Of a stretch of DNA of 34,950 nt, positions 7,473-14,923 are shown one piece after another. The stretch comes from DATDXN01 sp035289305 (GTDB lineage: Bacteria > Patescibacteriota > Microgenomatia > UBA1406 > HO2-37-13b): positions 1-34,950 of the forward strand of contig DATDXN010000030.1 of NCBI GenBank assembly GCA_035289305.1, written 5' to 3'. Under the pieces are notes generated by a model. It made no database searches. It was not told where the DNA came from and worked only from the letters and a program-made list of their open reading frames with translations. Within the stretch, counting starts at the first letter, position 1; the number at the start of each line of letters is the position of its first letter. A program made the translations under genes and the position numbers.

Positions 7473-8024
7473 ATGGGAAGAAATGAAGACGAAAGAAACA
7501 TTGAACAAATCTATTTTGGAAATTATCCTCCCTATAAACAATTTATGAGGCGCGTCGGTGGATCTCATAGACTCATCCCAGATGAACATACCAAATCTCA
7601 AATGATCAAGATCAGATATGATGAATTAATGAATGCTTTTATTCCTGATTCTCATTTGGATATGGATGAGGAGACACGCATACTCATCGAACCTATTGAC
7701 ACATTACACGGCTATAGAAGAGGGATTGAAAAAAACTATCTTACCGGTATACACCCCATGCCAAGAACGACACTTGCGATATATTTTTTTGAACAGCATA
7801 TTCTTAACCCCACAATGTTGAACAACTTGACACAACAGTTTCGGTACGGTCTCGATCAAGCAAAAAAAGAATTACGCGCCGATCCAATACTTGTTATGCA
7901 ACCAGAAAGAATGAAATCTGTTTTACAAGAACTGCAAAAACAATGCGCGCTCATACAAACCCAAACATATATTGAACTTCTGGTGAATAGATTATTGGAA
8001 GAAAACAGAGTAGGGGAGAGGTAA
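7473..8024 (+). CDS. hypothetical protein
   Basis: A 183-residue soluble protein starting MGRNEDERNIEQIYFGNYPP. It is helical with many charged residues and ends in a helical segment (QTYIELLVNRLLEENRVGER). It has no signal peptide, membrane segment or known motif, and I do not recognise a family. ATG 7473 is chosen because the earlier ATG at 7461 lies inside the TATAAT -10, giving a leader of only about 4 bases. Its partner in the divergent arrangement is the 679-residue protein; their shared palindromic control region suggests co-regulation, which is inference. Confidence 0.65.
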   Translation: MGRNEDERNIEQIYFGNYPPYKQFMRRVGGSHRLIPDEHTKSQMIKIRYDELMNAFIPDSHLDMDEETRILIEPIDTLHGYRRGIEKNYLTGIHPMPRTTLAIYFFEQHILNPTMLNNLTQQFRYGLDQAKKELRADPILVMQPERMKSVLQELQKQCALIQTQTYIELLVNRLLEENRVGER

Positions 8025-8063
8025 AAAAAAGAAACCCACATTAAACGACGTCTTTTTTATTGA

Positions 8064-8092
8064 TTGACAAGATGATAAATATCTGTTATGCT
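8064..8092 (+). promoter_or_regulatory. promoter of the response regulator gene
   Basis: TTGACA (8064-8069), a 17-bp spacer and TATGCT (8087-8092). The predicted start near 8099 gives a leader of about 9 bases before ATG 8108, with no Shine-Dalgarno. Confidence 0.7.
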
Positions 8093-8107
8093 AAATAATA
8101 GCTTCTT

Positions 8108-8491
8108 ATGGATAATAAAAAACAAAAAATTCTGATCATTGAAGACGACTTATATATCCGCGACGTATACGAGGAAGTACTGAAAGAGGCCGGGTACGAT
8201 ATTACGACAGCAGTTGACGGTCAAGAAGGCGTCCTGAAAGCACAAGAAGGCGGTTTCGACCTCATACTCCTTGATGTCATGATGCCCAAAATGGACGGTC
8301 TTGGAGTCCTTGCGGCACTTCGAGACAAACCTGCAAAAGCAGAAAATGGCCGCATTGTCATGCTTACCAACCTCGCCCATGACAGCATCATCCAAGAAGC
8401 GCAAAAACTTGGCGCTTATTCCCATTTGGTCAAATCAAGCCTCAACCCCGATGAGCTTGTCCAAAAAGTAAAAGGACTTCTGGGATCTTGA
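8108..8491 (+). CDS. stand-alone CheY-like response regulator
   Basis: A single receiver domain of 127 residues with no output domain. The acidic pocket (D13, D14), phosphoacceptor D56 in LLDVMMP, switch Thr87, aromatic Tyr104 and conserved Lys109 are all in place, so it should be phosphorylated and act by protein-protein contact, as CheY and Spo0F do. No histidine kinase or chemotaxis gene is in the window, so it is an orphan here. The TGA stop shows that TGA is not reassigned. A gap of 800 bp without a gene follows. Confidence 0.93.
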   Translation: MDNKKQKILIIEDDLYIRDVYEEVLKEAGYDITTAVDGQEGVLKAQEGGFDLILLDVMMPKMDGLGVLAALRDKPAKAENGRIVMLTNLAHDSIIQEAQKLGAYSHLVKSSLNPDELVQKVKGLLGS

Positions 8492-8581
8492 GTATATTTT
8501 GTACACATCCCCCACCTCTTACCCGTTCTGTATAAGTTGGAGAAGAGAGGTAAAAGAGCGACAGAAAAACCTTTCCCTACC

Positions 8582-8598
8582 TATATACTATCCTATAG
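8582..8598 (+). repeat. 17-bp inverted repeat, copy 1
   Basis: TATATACTATCCTATAG matches the complement of 9209-9225 at 16 of 17 positions. The two copies bracket about 610 bp of non-coding DNA. Confidence 0.6.
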
Positions 8599-8755
8599 TA
8601 GGTATAGATACAGAAATTTATGTAAGGTGGTGAACACGCATAAAAAGAGGAGTGTTTTGACCAAACTATGACAAAAAAATAACACATTTTATGTTCAAAT
8701 TTTAAATTTTGATTTTTAATTTTTTTCACCCTCTTCTCCACCGCATCGTTCATAC

Positions 8756-8783
8756 ACGTCGTAAAAGATACATTTTACGACGT
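8756..8783. repeat. perfect 11-bp hairpin
   Basis: ACGTCGTAAAA (8756-8766) pairs with TTTTACGACGT (8773-8783) across the 6-base loop GATACA. No T-run follows. It could be part of a structured RNA or a protein-binding dyad. Confidence 0.6.
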
Positions 8784-9037
8784 CTTATGTCCTATGCTCC
8801 CCAGGCTATAAACACCACACATGAGGGATGTTGCCCCTCGAAAGAGAACACTCCCCAAGAGCGCACCTGTTTTGCTCAAAAAAGTTTGAAGTTTTATCAT
8901 CTGTACATATACATACTGTTTTTATAAAAAAAGCACTGTTTGGAGTTCCCAATACCCTCCGCTCTCTCTGCAACGAGGTTTTTAAATTTAGAGCAAAATA
9001 ACAATACAAATAGTAATTTTTGAGCTTAAATTTCAAT

Positions 9038-9052
9038 CCCGATTAAATCGGG
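9038..9052. repeat. CCCGATT palindrome, copy 1
   Basis: CCCGATTAAATCGGG, a 7-bp stem around one base. Related copies are at 10866-10884 and 20218-20236. Confidence 0.75.
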
Positions 9053-9159
9053 GTCAAAGAGTTAGCACCGGTAAACTACCATGCTAATCATTATTTGGAG
9101 CATAAAGACATTCTAAATTATTAGTTTGTGCGTAAAAAGGGATGAAATCTTGTATCACT

Positions 9160-9168
9160 TATCCACAA
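9160..9168 (+). promoter_or_regulatory. single DnaA-box-like sequence
   Basis: TTATCCACA matches the consensus DnaA box exactly. Only one copy is obvious in this gap and no origin-associated genes (dnaA, dnaN) are nearby, so it is not evidence of an origin by itself. Confidence 0.3.
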
Positions 9169-9208
9169 TACCTGCTAAACAGTGAATTTACTATAAGTTA
9201 TATAAATA

Positions 9209-9225
9209 CTATGGGATAGTATATA
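9209..9225 (-). repeat. 17-bp inverted repeat, copy 2
   Basis: CTATGGGATAGTATATA, complementary to 8582-8598 with one mismatch. Confidence 0.6.
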
Positions 9226-9299
9226 CACGTCCGTACATTTTGCGCATGATTTCCTCATCCTACTTCTCAACCACACTCCCCTCTCCCCTTCTTCTGCTT

Positions 9300-10088
9300 C
9301 TACCAAGCAAGAGACAAAAATGCGATAATAAAGACAAAAATAATAACAAAAATAAACTCCCGCACACGCTCGGTAAAAAGTCTGCGATCAAGATAGCTGT
9401 AAAACAATCCAAGTAAACTGTAAAAACACCCCGTCAGGACTAGGGCAAATATGGCCTGTTTAAGCGGCATGAAGGAAAAAACAACGCTCACTTCAGCAAC
9501 GTAGAGAGCTATGAGCAAACTATACAACACAGTTTCTTTATCAAGTGTCACTTTGGGCTTTGCTGACCATATAAATTGAAGAGCCAAGGGAAAAAGAGCG
9601 ATAAAAATGAGGAAAAAATTGAGCACAAAATTCAGCCGGAAAGAAAGAATAACGTTGCAGATGAGAAATGCCGTCATGGTCAGAAACAGAAAATTGACTG
9701 AAAAAGCGACACGAAACAACTGCAGACTTTTGACAACCCCAACATTGAAGATGTTGGAAGAAAGCAACAACGCATAGAGGGAAATAGCATAAAGAGCAAC
9801 AAAAGGAATACGCGTCAACCACCTGACCGGAAGCAGGAAATAAAAAAGGTTAAATGCGACCGTAAACATGACGGGAGCGATAAACAACATGAGCCATTCA
9901 TATTTATTAATACCCTCAAGAATTGAGAAAAACGTGAAAAAATAGGTCGCTGCGGCAACGGCGAGGATGACATATTTGATTGAAGAAAAAGAAAGAAACG
10001 TCGAATACAACATGATGCAGACGAGCGATACCGTTGCAATAATCAATCTTCTTCTTTTTGAGATGCGAGAAATTAAACGAATAAGCAT
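9300..10088 (-). CDS. polytopic membrane protein (possibly DUF5656-like)
   Basis: A 262-residue integral membrane protein with about seven or eight hydrophobic segments and short loops. The first 14 residues are basic (RLISRISKRRR), placing the N-terminus inside. It has no catalytic motif I can see. It begins 3 bases after the yebC stop, so the two form an operon; the pairing of yebC with a membrane protein of this size resembles CPR genomes where it is annotated as a DUF5656-type protein, but I could not verify that. It has no Shine-Dalgarno and is probably expressed by coupling to yebC. Confidence 0.75.
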   Translation of the reverse strand: MLIRLISRISKRRRLIIATVSLVCIMLYSTFLSFSSIKYVILAVAAATYFFTFFSILEGINKYEWLMLFIAPVMFTVAFNLFYFLLPVRWLTRIPFVALYAISLYALLLSSNIFNVGVVKSLQLFRVAFSVNFLFLTMTAFLICNVILSFRLNFVLNFFLIFIALFPLALQFIWSAKPKVTLDKETVLYSLLIALYVAEVSVVFSFMPLKQAIFALVLTGCFYSLLGLFYSYLDRRLFTERVREFIFVIIFVFIIAFLSLAW

Positions 10089-10091
10089 ACG

Positions 10092-10823
10092 TTATACATA
10101 TTCATCTCGAATATCACAATTCGCATACACCTTGTATATATCATCAAACTCCTCCAGAGACTCAATAAGTTCAACTAAACGAAGAGCGCTTGTCTTTCCC
10201 TCAATACGAATAGTTGCAGAAGGACGATAATCAACAGCAACAGATGAGGGAGATAGTTTCCCGAGATGTTCGCCCACATGTCCGATTTTCTCAAAAGGAA
10301 AATATACGATGTATGACTGTGCGTGTTCTTCCATATCATGGGCGCCGATTGCCTGCGCAAACGTAAAAACTTCTTCTTCTTTTGTGTTTGGTTTATCAAA
10401 AACCGCTGTACCACATTTTTTGAAAAGATACATGATCGAACCACTGGGAGCAAGTTTCCCCCCATATTTCTCAAGCGCGCTTCGTATAATTGAGGCGGTA
10501 CGGGTAGAGTTATCAGTTGTTGCGACTATGATGAGTGCGACTCCGTGGGGCGCAAAACCTTCATAGACAACTTCCTTCATTATAACGCCCTTCCCAGACA
10601 CTCTTTCTATGGCTCGGGTAATATTTTCTTTGGGCATGCGCGCTTGCCGAGCCTGCATGATCGCCAGGCGCAGCTTTGCGTTGTGTAGAGGATCTGTGAT
10701 TCCCCCTCCTTCCCCCACCGTGCTGGTTATAACTCGTGAAATTTTGGAAAAAAGATTTCCCCGTGTTGTATCAGCCAAGCCTTTTTTGCGCTTGATTTGC
10801 GACCATTTTGAATGCCCTGACAT
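10092..10823 (-). CDS. yebC: YebC/PmpR family protein
   Basis: A 243-residue protein, the usual length for the family. The N-terminal SGHSKWSQIKRKKG, followed by FSKISRVI, DPLHNAKLRLAI and ARMPKENITRAIERVSGKG, is the family signature, and EGFAPHGVALIV matches the central domain. YebC proteins were named as transcription regulators, and recent work links members to translation of proline-rich stretches. ATG 10823 is chosen because homologues begin MSGHSKW, and an extended -10 lies just upstream. It heads a two-gene operon with the downstream membrane protein and is divergent from the TPR gene. Confidence 0.95.
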   Translation of the reverse strand: MSGHSKWSQIKRKKGLADTTRGNLFSKISRVITSTVGEGGGITDPLHNAKLRLAIMQARQARMPKENITRAIERVSGKGVIMKEVVYEGFAPHGVALIIVATTDNSTRTASIIRSALEKYGGKLAPSGSIMYLFKKCGTAVFDKPNTKEEEVFTFAQAIGAHDMEEHAQSYIVYFPFEKIGHVGEHLGKLSPSSVAVDYRPSATIRIEGKTSALRLVELIESLEEFDDIYKVYANCDIRDEYV

Positions 10824-10839
10824 AATCCGCGTATGCTTC

Positions 10840-10848
10840 ATTATATCA
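10840..10848 (-). promoter_or_regulatory. extended -10 promoter of yebC
   Basis: On the minus strand TGATATAAT; the hexamer covers 10840-10845. The transcript should start near 10833, leaving a leader of about 10 bases without a Shine-Dalgarno. Confidence 0.65.
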
Positions 10849-10865
10849 AACATTGGTTCCGATTA

Positions 10866-10884
10866 ATCCCGATTTAATCGGGAT
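10866..10884. repeat. CCCGATT palindrome, copy 2
   Basis: ATCCCGATTTAATCGGGAT in the divergent yebC/TPR control region. Related half-sites sit on both sides (CCGATTAAT before, AAAATCGGGG after). It lies between the two promoters. Confidence 0.75.
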
Positions 10885-10894
10885 AAAATCGGGG

Positions 10895-10922
10895 TTGACT
10901 TTTTTAATAATCACTCTATACT
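10895..10922 (+). promoter_or_regulatory. promoter of the TPR gene
   Basis: TTGACT (10895-10900), a 16-bp spacer and TATACT (10917-10922). The start near 10929 gives a leader of about 12 bases before ATG 10941, with no Shine-Dalgarno. Confidence 0.7.
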
Positions 10923-10940
10923 TTTTATTCATCAGACACT

Positions 10941-11744
10941 ATGAATTTACACAATTTACATGAAAAAGCCATAGAAGAGGCATTGCGGGGAAATTTCAGG
11001 AAGGCCGTCGAACTCAATACCCAAATTATTGCGCAGGACCCAGTGAATCTTGATGCATATTTGCGCCTCGGGTTTGCGTTTTTTCAAATAAATAATTTTA
11101 GACTTGCCAAAAAATACTACCAGAAAGCTTTGAGAGTCGAATCAACCAATCAAATAGCAAAAACAAACTTAGATAAAATTAAAATCCTTGAAAAAAAAGG
11201 GTTGTCAAAAGAAAAGGAAAAAGACTCACTTCCCCTTGATCCCACACTTTTTCTCGTAACTCCCGGTAAAACAAAGGTGATCAATTTAGTGAACCTTGGA
11301 CAAGTAAATATTTTAGCCAAACTCAAAGCAGGTCAAAAAGTAGTATTTAAGATCAAAAAAAGGCGCGTGGAACTGCGCAATCAAAAAAACGAATACATCG
11401 GCAGCCTTCCTGATGATATCTCCAAACGACTTATCTTTTTTATTGAAGGAAAGAGTGAATATACGATGTATATTAAAGAAGCTTCAAAAAACCATATTGA
11501 TGTATTTATCAAGGAGGAAAAAAAAGGGGTACGGGTCGCAAAATACACCTCTTTTCCCCGCAATATCCAGGATGATTTGAAGTCTCTTCATGAAGAACAT
11601 GATGATACGGAAAAAGAAGAGGAGACAGATGAACATGAAAAAAAACACGAAGAGCCCGTTGATCTTGAGGAAATCGCCCAGCAAGTTGAGGAAAAAGCAT
11701 ACTTCCATAATCCCGAATTTGAAGAAGAAAAAGAGGAAGAGTAA
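10941..11744 (+). CDS. TPR protein with acidic C-terminal tail
   Basis: A 267-residue soluble protein. Residues about 5-80 form two tetratricopeptide repeats (ALRGNFRKAVELNTQIIAQD; AYLRLGFAFFQINNFRLAKK). A basic linker leads to a beta-rich middle domain (about 100-200), where the segment RVELRNQKNEYIGSLPDD resembles the strand pattern of small HIRAN-like or SH3-like domains; that comparison is weak. The last ~50 residues are strongly acidic (EEHDDTEKEEETDEHEKK). TPRs bind protein partners, so a scaffold or chaperone-adaptor role is likely but unproven. It is divergent from yebC. The next gene is convergent, 16 bp away. Confidence 0.82.
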   Translation: MNLHNLHEKAIEEALRGNFRKAVELNTQIIAQDPVNLDAYLRLGFAFFQINNFRLAKKYYQKALRVESTNQIAKTNLDKIKILEKKGLSKEKEKDSLPLDPTLFLVTPGKTKVINLVNLGQVNILAKLKAGQKVVFKIKKRRVELRNQKNEYIGSLPDDISKRLIFFIEGKSEYTMYIKEASKNHIDVFIKEEKKGVRVAKYTSFPRNIQDDLKSLHEEHDDTEKEEETDEHEKKHEEPVDLEEIAQQVEEKAYFHNPEFEEEKEEE

Positions 11745-11760
11745 CAGATACTACTATTAA

Positions 11761-11928
11761 TTACGGCTTCAAGTGGAGTATCTTTTTCTTCAAAAAAACA
11801 ATCGTTCCCTTCACTTTTCTGCGATGCATTATTTTTCTGACAAAAGTACTCGAGTCATCCCTCATCGAGATAAAGGAAAATACGAATGAGAGCAAAAAAA
11901 TACTCACGATTGCTATGATGAAATACAT
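11761..11928 (-). CDS. single-TM microprotein
   Basis: A 55-residue product beginning MYFIIAIVSIFLLSFVFSF, a clear membrane segment, followed by a very basic tail (RKIMHRRKVKGTIVFLKKK). It starts 10 bases after the stop of the envelope protein gene, so it closes the six-gene minus-strand operon. The N-terminus is probably outside and the basic tail inside. A longer frame begins at 11988 inside the upstream gene, but the start at 11928 gives a compact membrane protein. I know no function. Confidence 0.5.
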   Translation of the reverse strand: MYFIIAIVSIFLLSFVFSFISMRDDSSTFVRKIMHRRKVKGTIVFLKKKILHLKP

Positions 11929-11938
11929 AATACATTGT

Positions 11939-12835
11939 TTACTTCCACAACTTCTCGACACCCGCATCAAGCCGTATGACAATACCACTCCCGTTCTGTT
12001 TTTGCTGCCTCACCTCACAATCAAACATATGTGCAAGATAATATGCGGTGCGTGAAATTTGTGAGGAAATATCCTCATTTATTATACACGTTTTGGGAAG
12101 ATCGTCTGTTGCAATATCCACCACATGCATCCCCTCCCCTTCGAGGATGCGTGAAATAAACTCCGCCGCCTCATAACTTTCTCCATACACGATCTCTACA
12201 TTTTTCTCCTCTTCACGGATAGATTTTTGATAAAAAAAACCTTGGTGCTTTTTGGCAAATGCGCGATCATCAAAAGTCAGCTGTTCATCTTGTTTGGTAA
12301 ATTGATCAATCGGAAGATCAATAAAGGAATTTTTTCGCGTGCTCATGAAGCTTGCAAAAAGAAAAATTCGATCCCAGAGATTGGTGTTTGTTATATGCTG
12401 GCGGGAAAAAATTGTGCGGACAAGAGTAAGGATGGATATACGACTGTTTTTATCCGATTGATCAAAATAAATAATGCTTGATTTTGGGTAAAAATAAAAA
12501 TCGACATATGACGATACAGCAGCAGAAAAAGCACGCTGTATGATGGTTTCGTCTTTTTCAATTTGAGACAACTTCCCCAAAGCACCTGCTCGATAGCGGC
12601 CATACCCTCCTGGCACCTGAAGGAGAACATCATCAGTAAATACCCCTCGATAATGTACTCCCTCTCTCACCCCAAGGGAGAAAAATACTGGTTTCTCACT
12701 ATAAAATAGTACATTGAGGCGATCTTTTTTGAAGGTTTTGACGGCGCGGACAAAACCAGTTGCCAAAACGAAAACTGCGACCAACATGATAATTCCGGCG
12801 ATAAAAAAAATCTTTTTACGCCATTCCATGTTCAA
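11939..12835 (-). CDS. LytR_C-domain envelope protein
   Basis: A 298-residue membrane-anchored protein. Residues 8-28 form one TM segment, so most of it is extracytoplasmic. The region 41-205 has a rhythm like an LCP (LytR-CpsA-Psr) domain, with VLLQVPGGYGRYRAG near 70-84 and VDFYFYP near 111, but without the arginine-rich catalytic set of active LCP phosphotransferases. Residues about 212-278 (VEIVYGESYEAAEF ... RTAYYLAHMF) fit the LytR_C domain. Active LCP enzymes attach glycopolymers to peptidoglycan; this one is more likely a structural or regulatory relative. Its start lies inside the end of the antiporter gene (20-base overlap). An alternative start is 12829. Confidence 0.65.
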   Translation of the reverse strand: MNMEWRKKIFFIAGIIMLVAVFVLATGFVRAVKTFKKDRLNVLFYSEKPVFFSLGVREGVHYRGVFTDDVLLQVPGGYGRYRAGALGKLSQIEKDETIIQRAFSAAVSSYVDFYFYPKSSIIYFDQSDKNSRISILTLVRTIFSRQHITNTNLWDRIFLFASFMSTRKNSFIDLPIDQFTKQDEQLTFDDRAFAKKHQGFFYQKSIREEEKNVEIVYGESYEAAEFISRILEGEGMHVVDIATDDLPKTCIINEDISSQISRTAYYLAHMFDCEVRQQKQNGSGIVIRLDAGVEKLWK

Positions 12836-14534
12836 GTTTCAGTCGCTTAATTTTGCCGATAATCTCTTCTTTGGGAAGTCTGAAGTTTATATACACTTTT
12901 TTCACCATCGAAATGGCAGCCTCAAATTCTGGCTGTATCACCACGTTCGCTCCCAGATCCTTCATGCGCGTACTATCCCCTGCTTTATGCACTCGCGTAA
13001 AAATAGTAATGTGGGGGTTCAGGCGCCTGGCGTTGAGCATCACCATTTCTTGCGATATCCGATCAGGAAGAGCAGCAACAAGCAGGGTAGCTTTTTCAGT
13101 CTGTGCATAATCCAATACATCAATATCAGTGGGATCTCCATAAATCACCGAGATTCCTTTTCTGCGATTGATCTCTATAATATGCACATTATAGTCAATT
13201 GCAATGTAGGGAATATGCGCCATAGAAAGGGCGCGTCCGATATAAAATCCAAGCCTCCCAAAGCCGCAAACGACTACATGGTTCGTGATATCAAATGCAT
13301 CAATATGGGCGGGTTCTTTATCATGAATATCAATAAAACTCATGATGGTCGGCGCTCTTTTTTTGAGCATTTTACGAATAGCGAAATACCACGTATCTTT
13401 TTTGAGCGCGCAAAGCGGTGTAATAGCTATAGTGATGAGAGAAGATGAAAGCACAAAAAGATAGGTATCGGGTGAAATGACTCCTGCCGTTTTTCCTTCA
13501 TAGAGAATAACGAGGGCAAATTCACCCACCTGCGAAAGCAAAAGTCCCATCGAAAATGCCGTGCGTGAATGAAACCGGAAAAAGATAAAAATCACTCCCA
13601 CAACCACGCTTTTTATGAGCATGAGAAAGAACGTAAATACGCTGATTTGCACCACGTGCGTCAGAAATGAGGGAATATCAATAAACGTCCCCAGATACAC
13701 GAAAAAAAGTATGGCAAAAAGATCTCGAAAGGGGCGAACGCGCGAGAAAATGTGATGGTGCTCGACGGTAGCCCCAACCAACACCCCTGCGATAAAAGCA
13801 GCAATACCTGGTGAAACTTTGAAAAAGGAAAACAGAAATACGACAATCACGATAAAAAAAACCGTGAACAGATTGAGTATTTCTGAAGAAACGCGTGCAA
13901 GTCGCATGAAAATACGTGGCACAAGTATTTTCCCCAAAAAATATAAAAGCCCGATAACCACCATAGAACGGAGAAGACTCACCAAAAGATCTACCACAAA
14001 AAAACTGGAATCGGACCCTTTGCCGAGTGCTGACGTCAGAATAAGAATCGGTATTGCCGCAATGTCTTGGAAAATAAGAAGACCGATCGCAAGCTCCCCT
14101 AGAAGCGAATGCTCCTCTCCCCTATCTTGGATAATTTTGGCAACCACCGCAGTTGAAGAGAGAGAAAGCGCAAGCCCAATGAGAAGCGCAGGCATAAACC
14201 CGAGCCCAAAAAGAAGCGATAGAAGAGCAAGAAGCACGGTAGTGATGCCTATTTGGATAGCGCCGCCAACAAAGACAAATCGGGAAAAACGCCTGATGCG
14301 CGAGAGATCAACCTCAAGTCCTATGGTAAATAAAAGCAATATTACACCAATTTGAGCAAACTGCGAAAGTACGTCCACTCCATCTTGTTTCAGAAATACT
14401 CCCAAAACGACTCCGCCCACTACATATCCCAAAAGCGCGGGAAGCTTCACCTTTGACGCCAAAAACCCGAAGACAAACGGAAAAGCGAGGAATAAAACGA
14501 GGGAGAAAAAAAAAGAAACAGATAAATCCTGCAT
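12816..14534 (-). CDS. Kef-type monovalent cation:proton antiporter
   Basis: A 572-residue CPA2 antiporter. Residues 1 to about 385 contain roughly twelve membrane segments, including LLLFTIGLEVDLSRIRR and the LALSLSSTAVVAKII and LLIFQDIAAIP segments with the transport-site Asp. Residues about 415-530 are a TrkA-N (RCK) domain with the Rossmann start HVVVCGFGRLGF, so activity is probably gated by a nucleotide such as NAD(H). It lacks a TrkA-C module. It exchanges K+ or Na+ for H+ and should serve pH and osmotic control. It is the fourth gene of the minus-strand operon, 23 bases after the DksA-like gene, and overlaps the next gene by 20 bases. Confidence 0.93.
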   Translation of the reverse strand: MQDLSVSFFFSLVLFLAFPFVFGFLASKVKLPALLGYVVGGVVLGVFLKQDGVDVLSQFAQIGVILLLFTIGLEVDLSRIRRFSRFVFVGGAIQIGITTVLLALLSLLFGLGFMPALLIGLALSLSSTAVVAKIIQDRGEEHSLLGELAIGLLIFQDIAAIPILILTSALGKGSDSSFFVVDLLVSLLRSMVVIGLLYFLGKILVPRIFMRLARVSSEILNLFTVFFIVIVVFLFSFFKVSPGIAAFIAGVLVGATVEHHHIFSRVRPFRDLFAILFFVYLGTFIDIPSFLTHVVQISVFTFFLMLIKSVVVGVIFIFFRFHSRTAFSMGLLLSQVGEFALVILYEGKTAGVISPDTYLFVLSSSLITIAITPLCALKKDTWYFAIRKMLKKRAPTIMSFIDIHDKEPAHIDAFDITNHVVVCGFGRLGFYIGRALSMAHIPYIAIDYNVHIIEINRRKGISVIYGDPTDIDVLDYAQTEKATLLVAALPDRISQEMVMLNARRLNPHITIFTRVHKAGDSTRMKDLGANVVIQPEFEAAISMVKKVYINFRLPKEEIIGKIKRLKLEHGMA

Positions 14535-14557
14535 ATAAACTTTTTACACTCTTATCC

Positions 14558-14923
14558 TTATTTTATCAAGCGCCGTTCGCATTCGATGCAATATTTTGCA
14601 TAGGGCAAAAGCTGTAGACGCTCTATCTGGATGGGCTTTCCACAACTTTCGCAGATGCCATATTTTCCTTTGATCATTTTCTTCAATGCCCCGCGCACAA
14701 GCGTGAGTTCCTTTGAGAGTGTCGCAATTTGTGCCTCAATGGTATCATGTCCCATTTGTTCACGAACATCGGTATCAACTGCTGCATTGTCATTTGCATG
14801 ATCTGGATCAAGAAACGGATCTTCTTTGCGGATCTCCTCAATTCTTTTTGCCAGCCGAGTCTCCTCGGTGATCAACTTTTTTTGAAGCTCCTCTTTTGCG
14901 CTGTGTGAAAGTGTGTGTGACAT
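14558..14923 (-). CDS. DksA/TraR C4-type zinc finger protein
   Basis: A 121-residue protein with a coiled-coil N-terminal part (about 8-85) and a C-terminal C4 zinc finger: Cys91, Cys94, Cys112, Cys115 (CESCGKPI ... YCIECERRL). DksA proteins enter the RNA polymerase secondary channel and alter initiation with ppGpp. The coiled-coil tip here carries PFLDPDHANDN, not the DxxDxA tip of enteric DksA, so the mode of action may differ. The start at 14923 is set by homology of the N-terminal helix; it lies 86 bases inside the lgt frame, an unusually long same-strand overlap. Confidence 0.9.
   Translation of the reverse strand: MSHTLSHSAKEELQKKLITEETRLAKRIEEIRKEDPFLDPDHANDNAAVDTDVREQMGHDTIEAQIATLSKELTLVRGALKKMIKGKYGICESCGKPIQIERLQLLPYAKYCIECERRLIK

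Larger units (their letters stand above)
8492..9299. other. 800-bp gap without a credible gene
   Basis: No frame has conserved composition. Elements that can be seen are a 17-bp inverted repeat pair (8582-8598 with 9209-9225, 16 of 17 matching), a perfect 11-bp hairpin (8756-8783), the recurrent CCCGATT palindrome (9038-9052) and one perfect DnaA-box sequence (9160-9168). I looked for tmRNA, SRP RNA and RNase P RNA core motifs and did not find them, but a diverged or novel ncRNA remains possible. Confidence 0.5.

Noticed and set aside
9160..9168. Replication origin
   Set aside because: A single consensus DnaA box with no cluster, and dnaA/dnaN are absent nearby. dnaB at 31546 is too far away to help.
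8492..9299. RNase P RNA, tmRNA or SRP RNA gene
   Set aside because: Core conserved motifs of these RNAs are not present by eye; an ACAGAAA-like stretch near 8610 lacks the rest of the RNase P context.
12714..13448. A 244-codon plus-strand frame inside the antiporter and envelope genes
   Set aside because: Antisense to well-supported genes on the minus strand, with no domain of its own.
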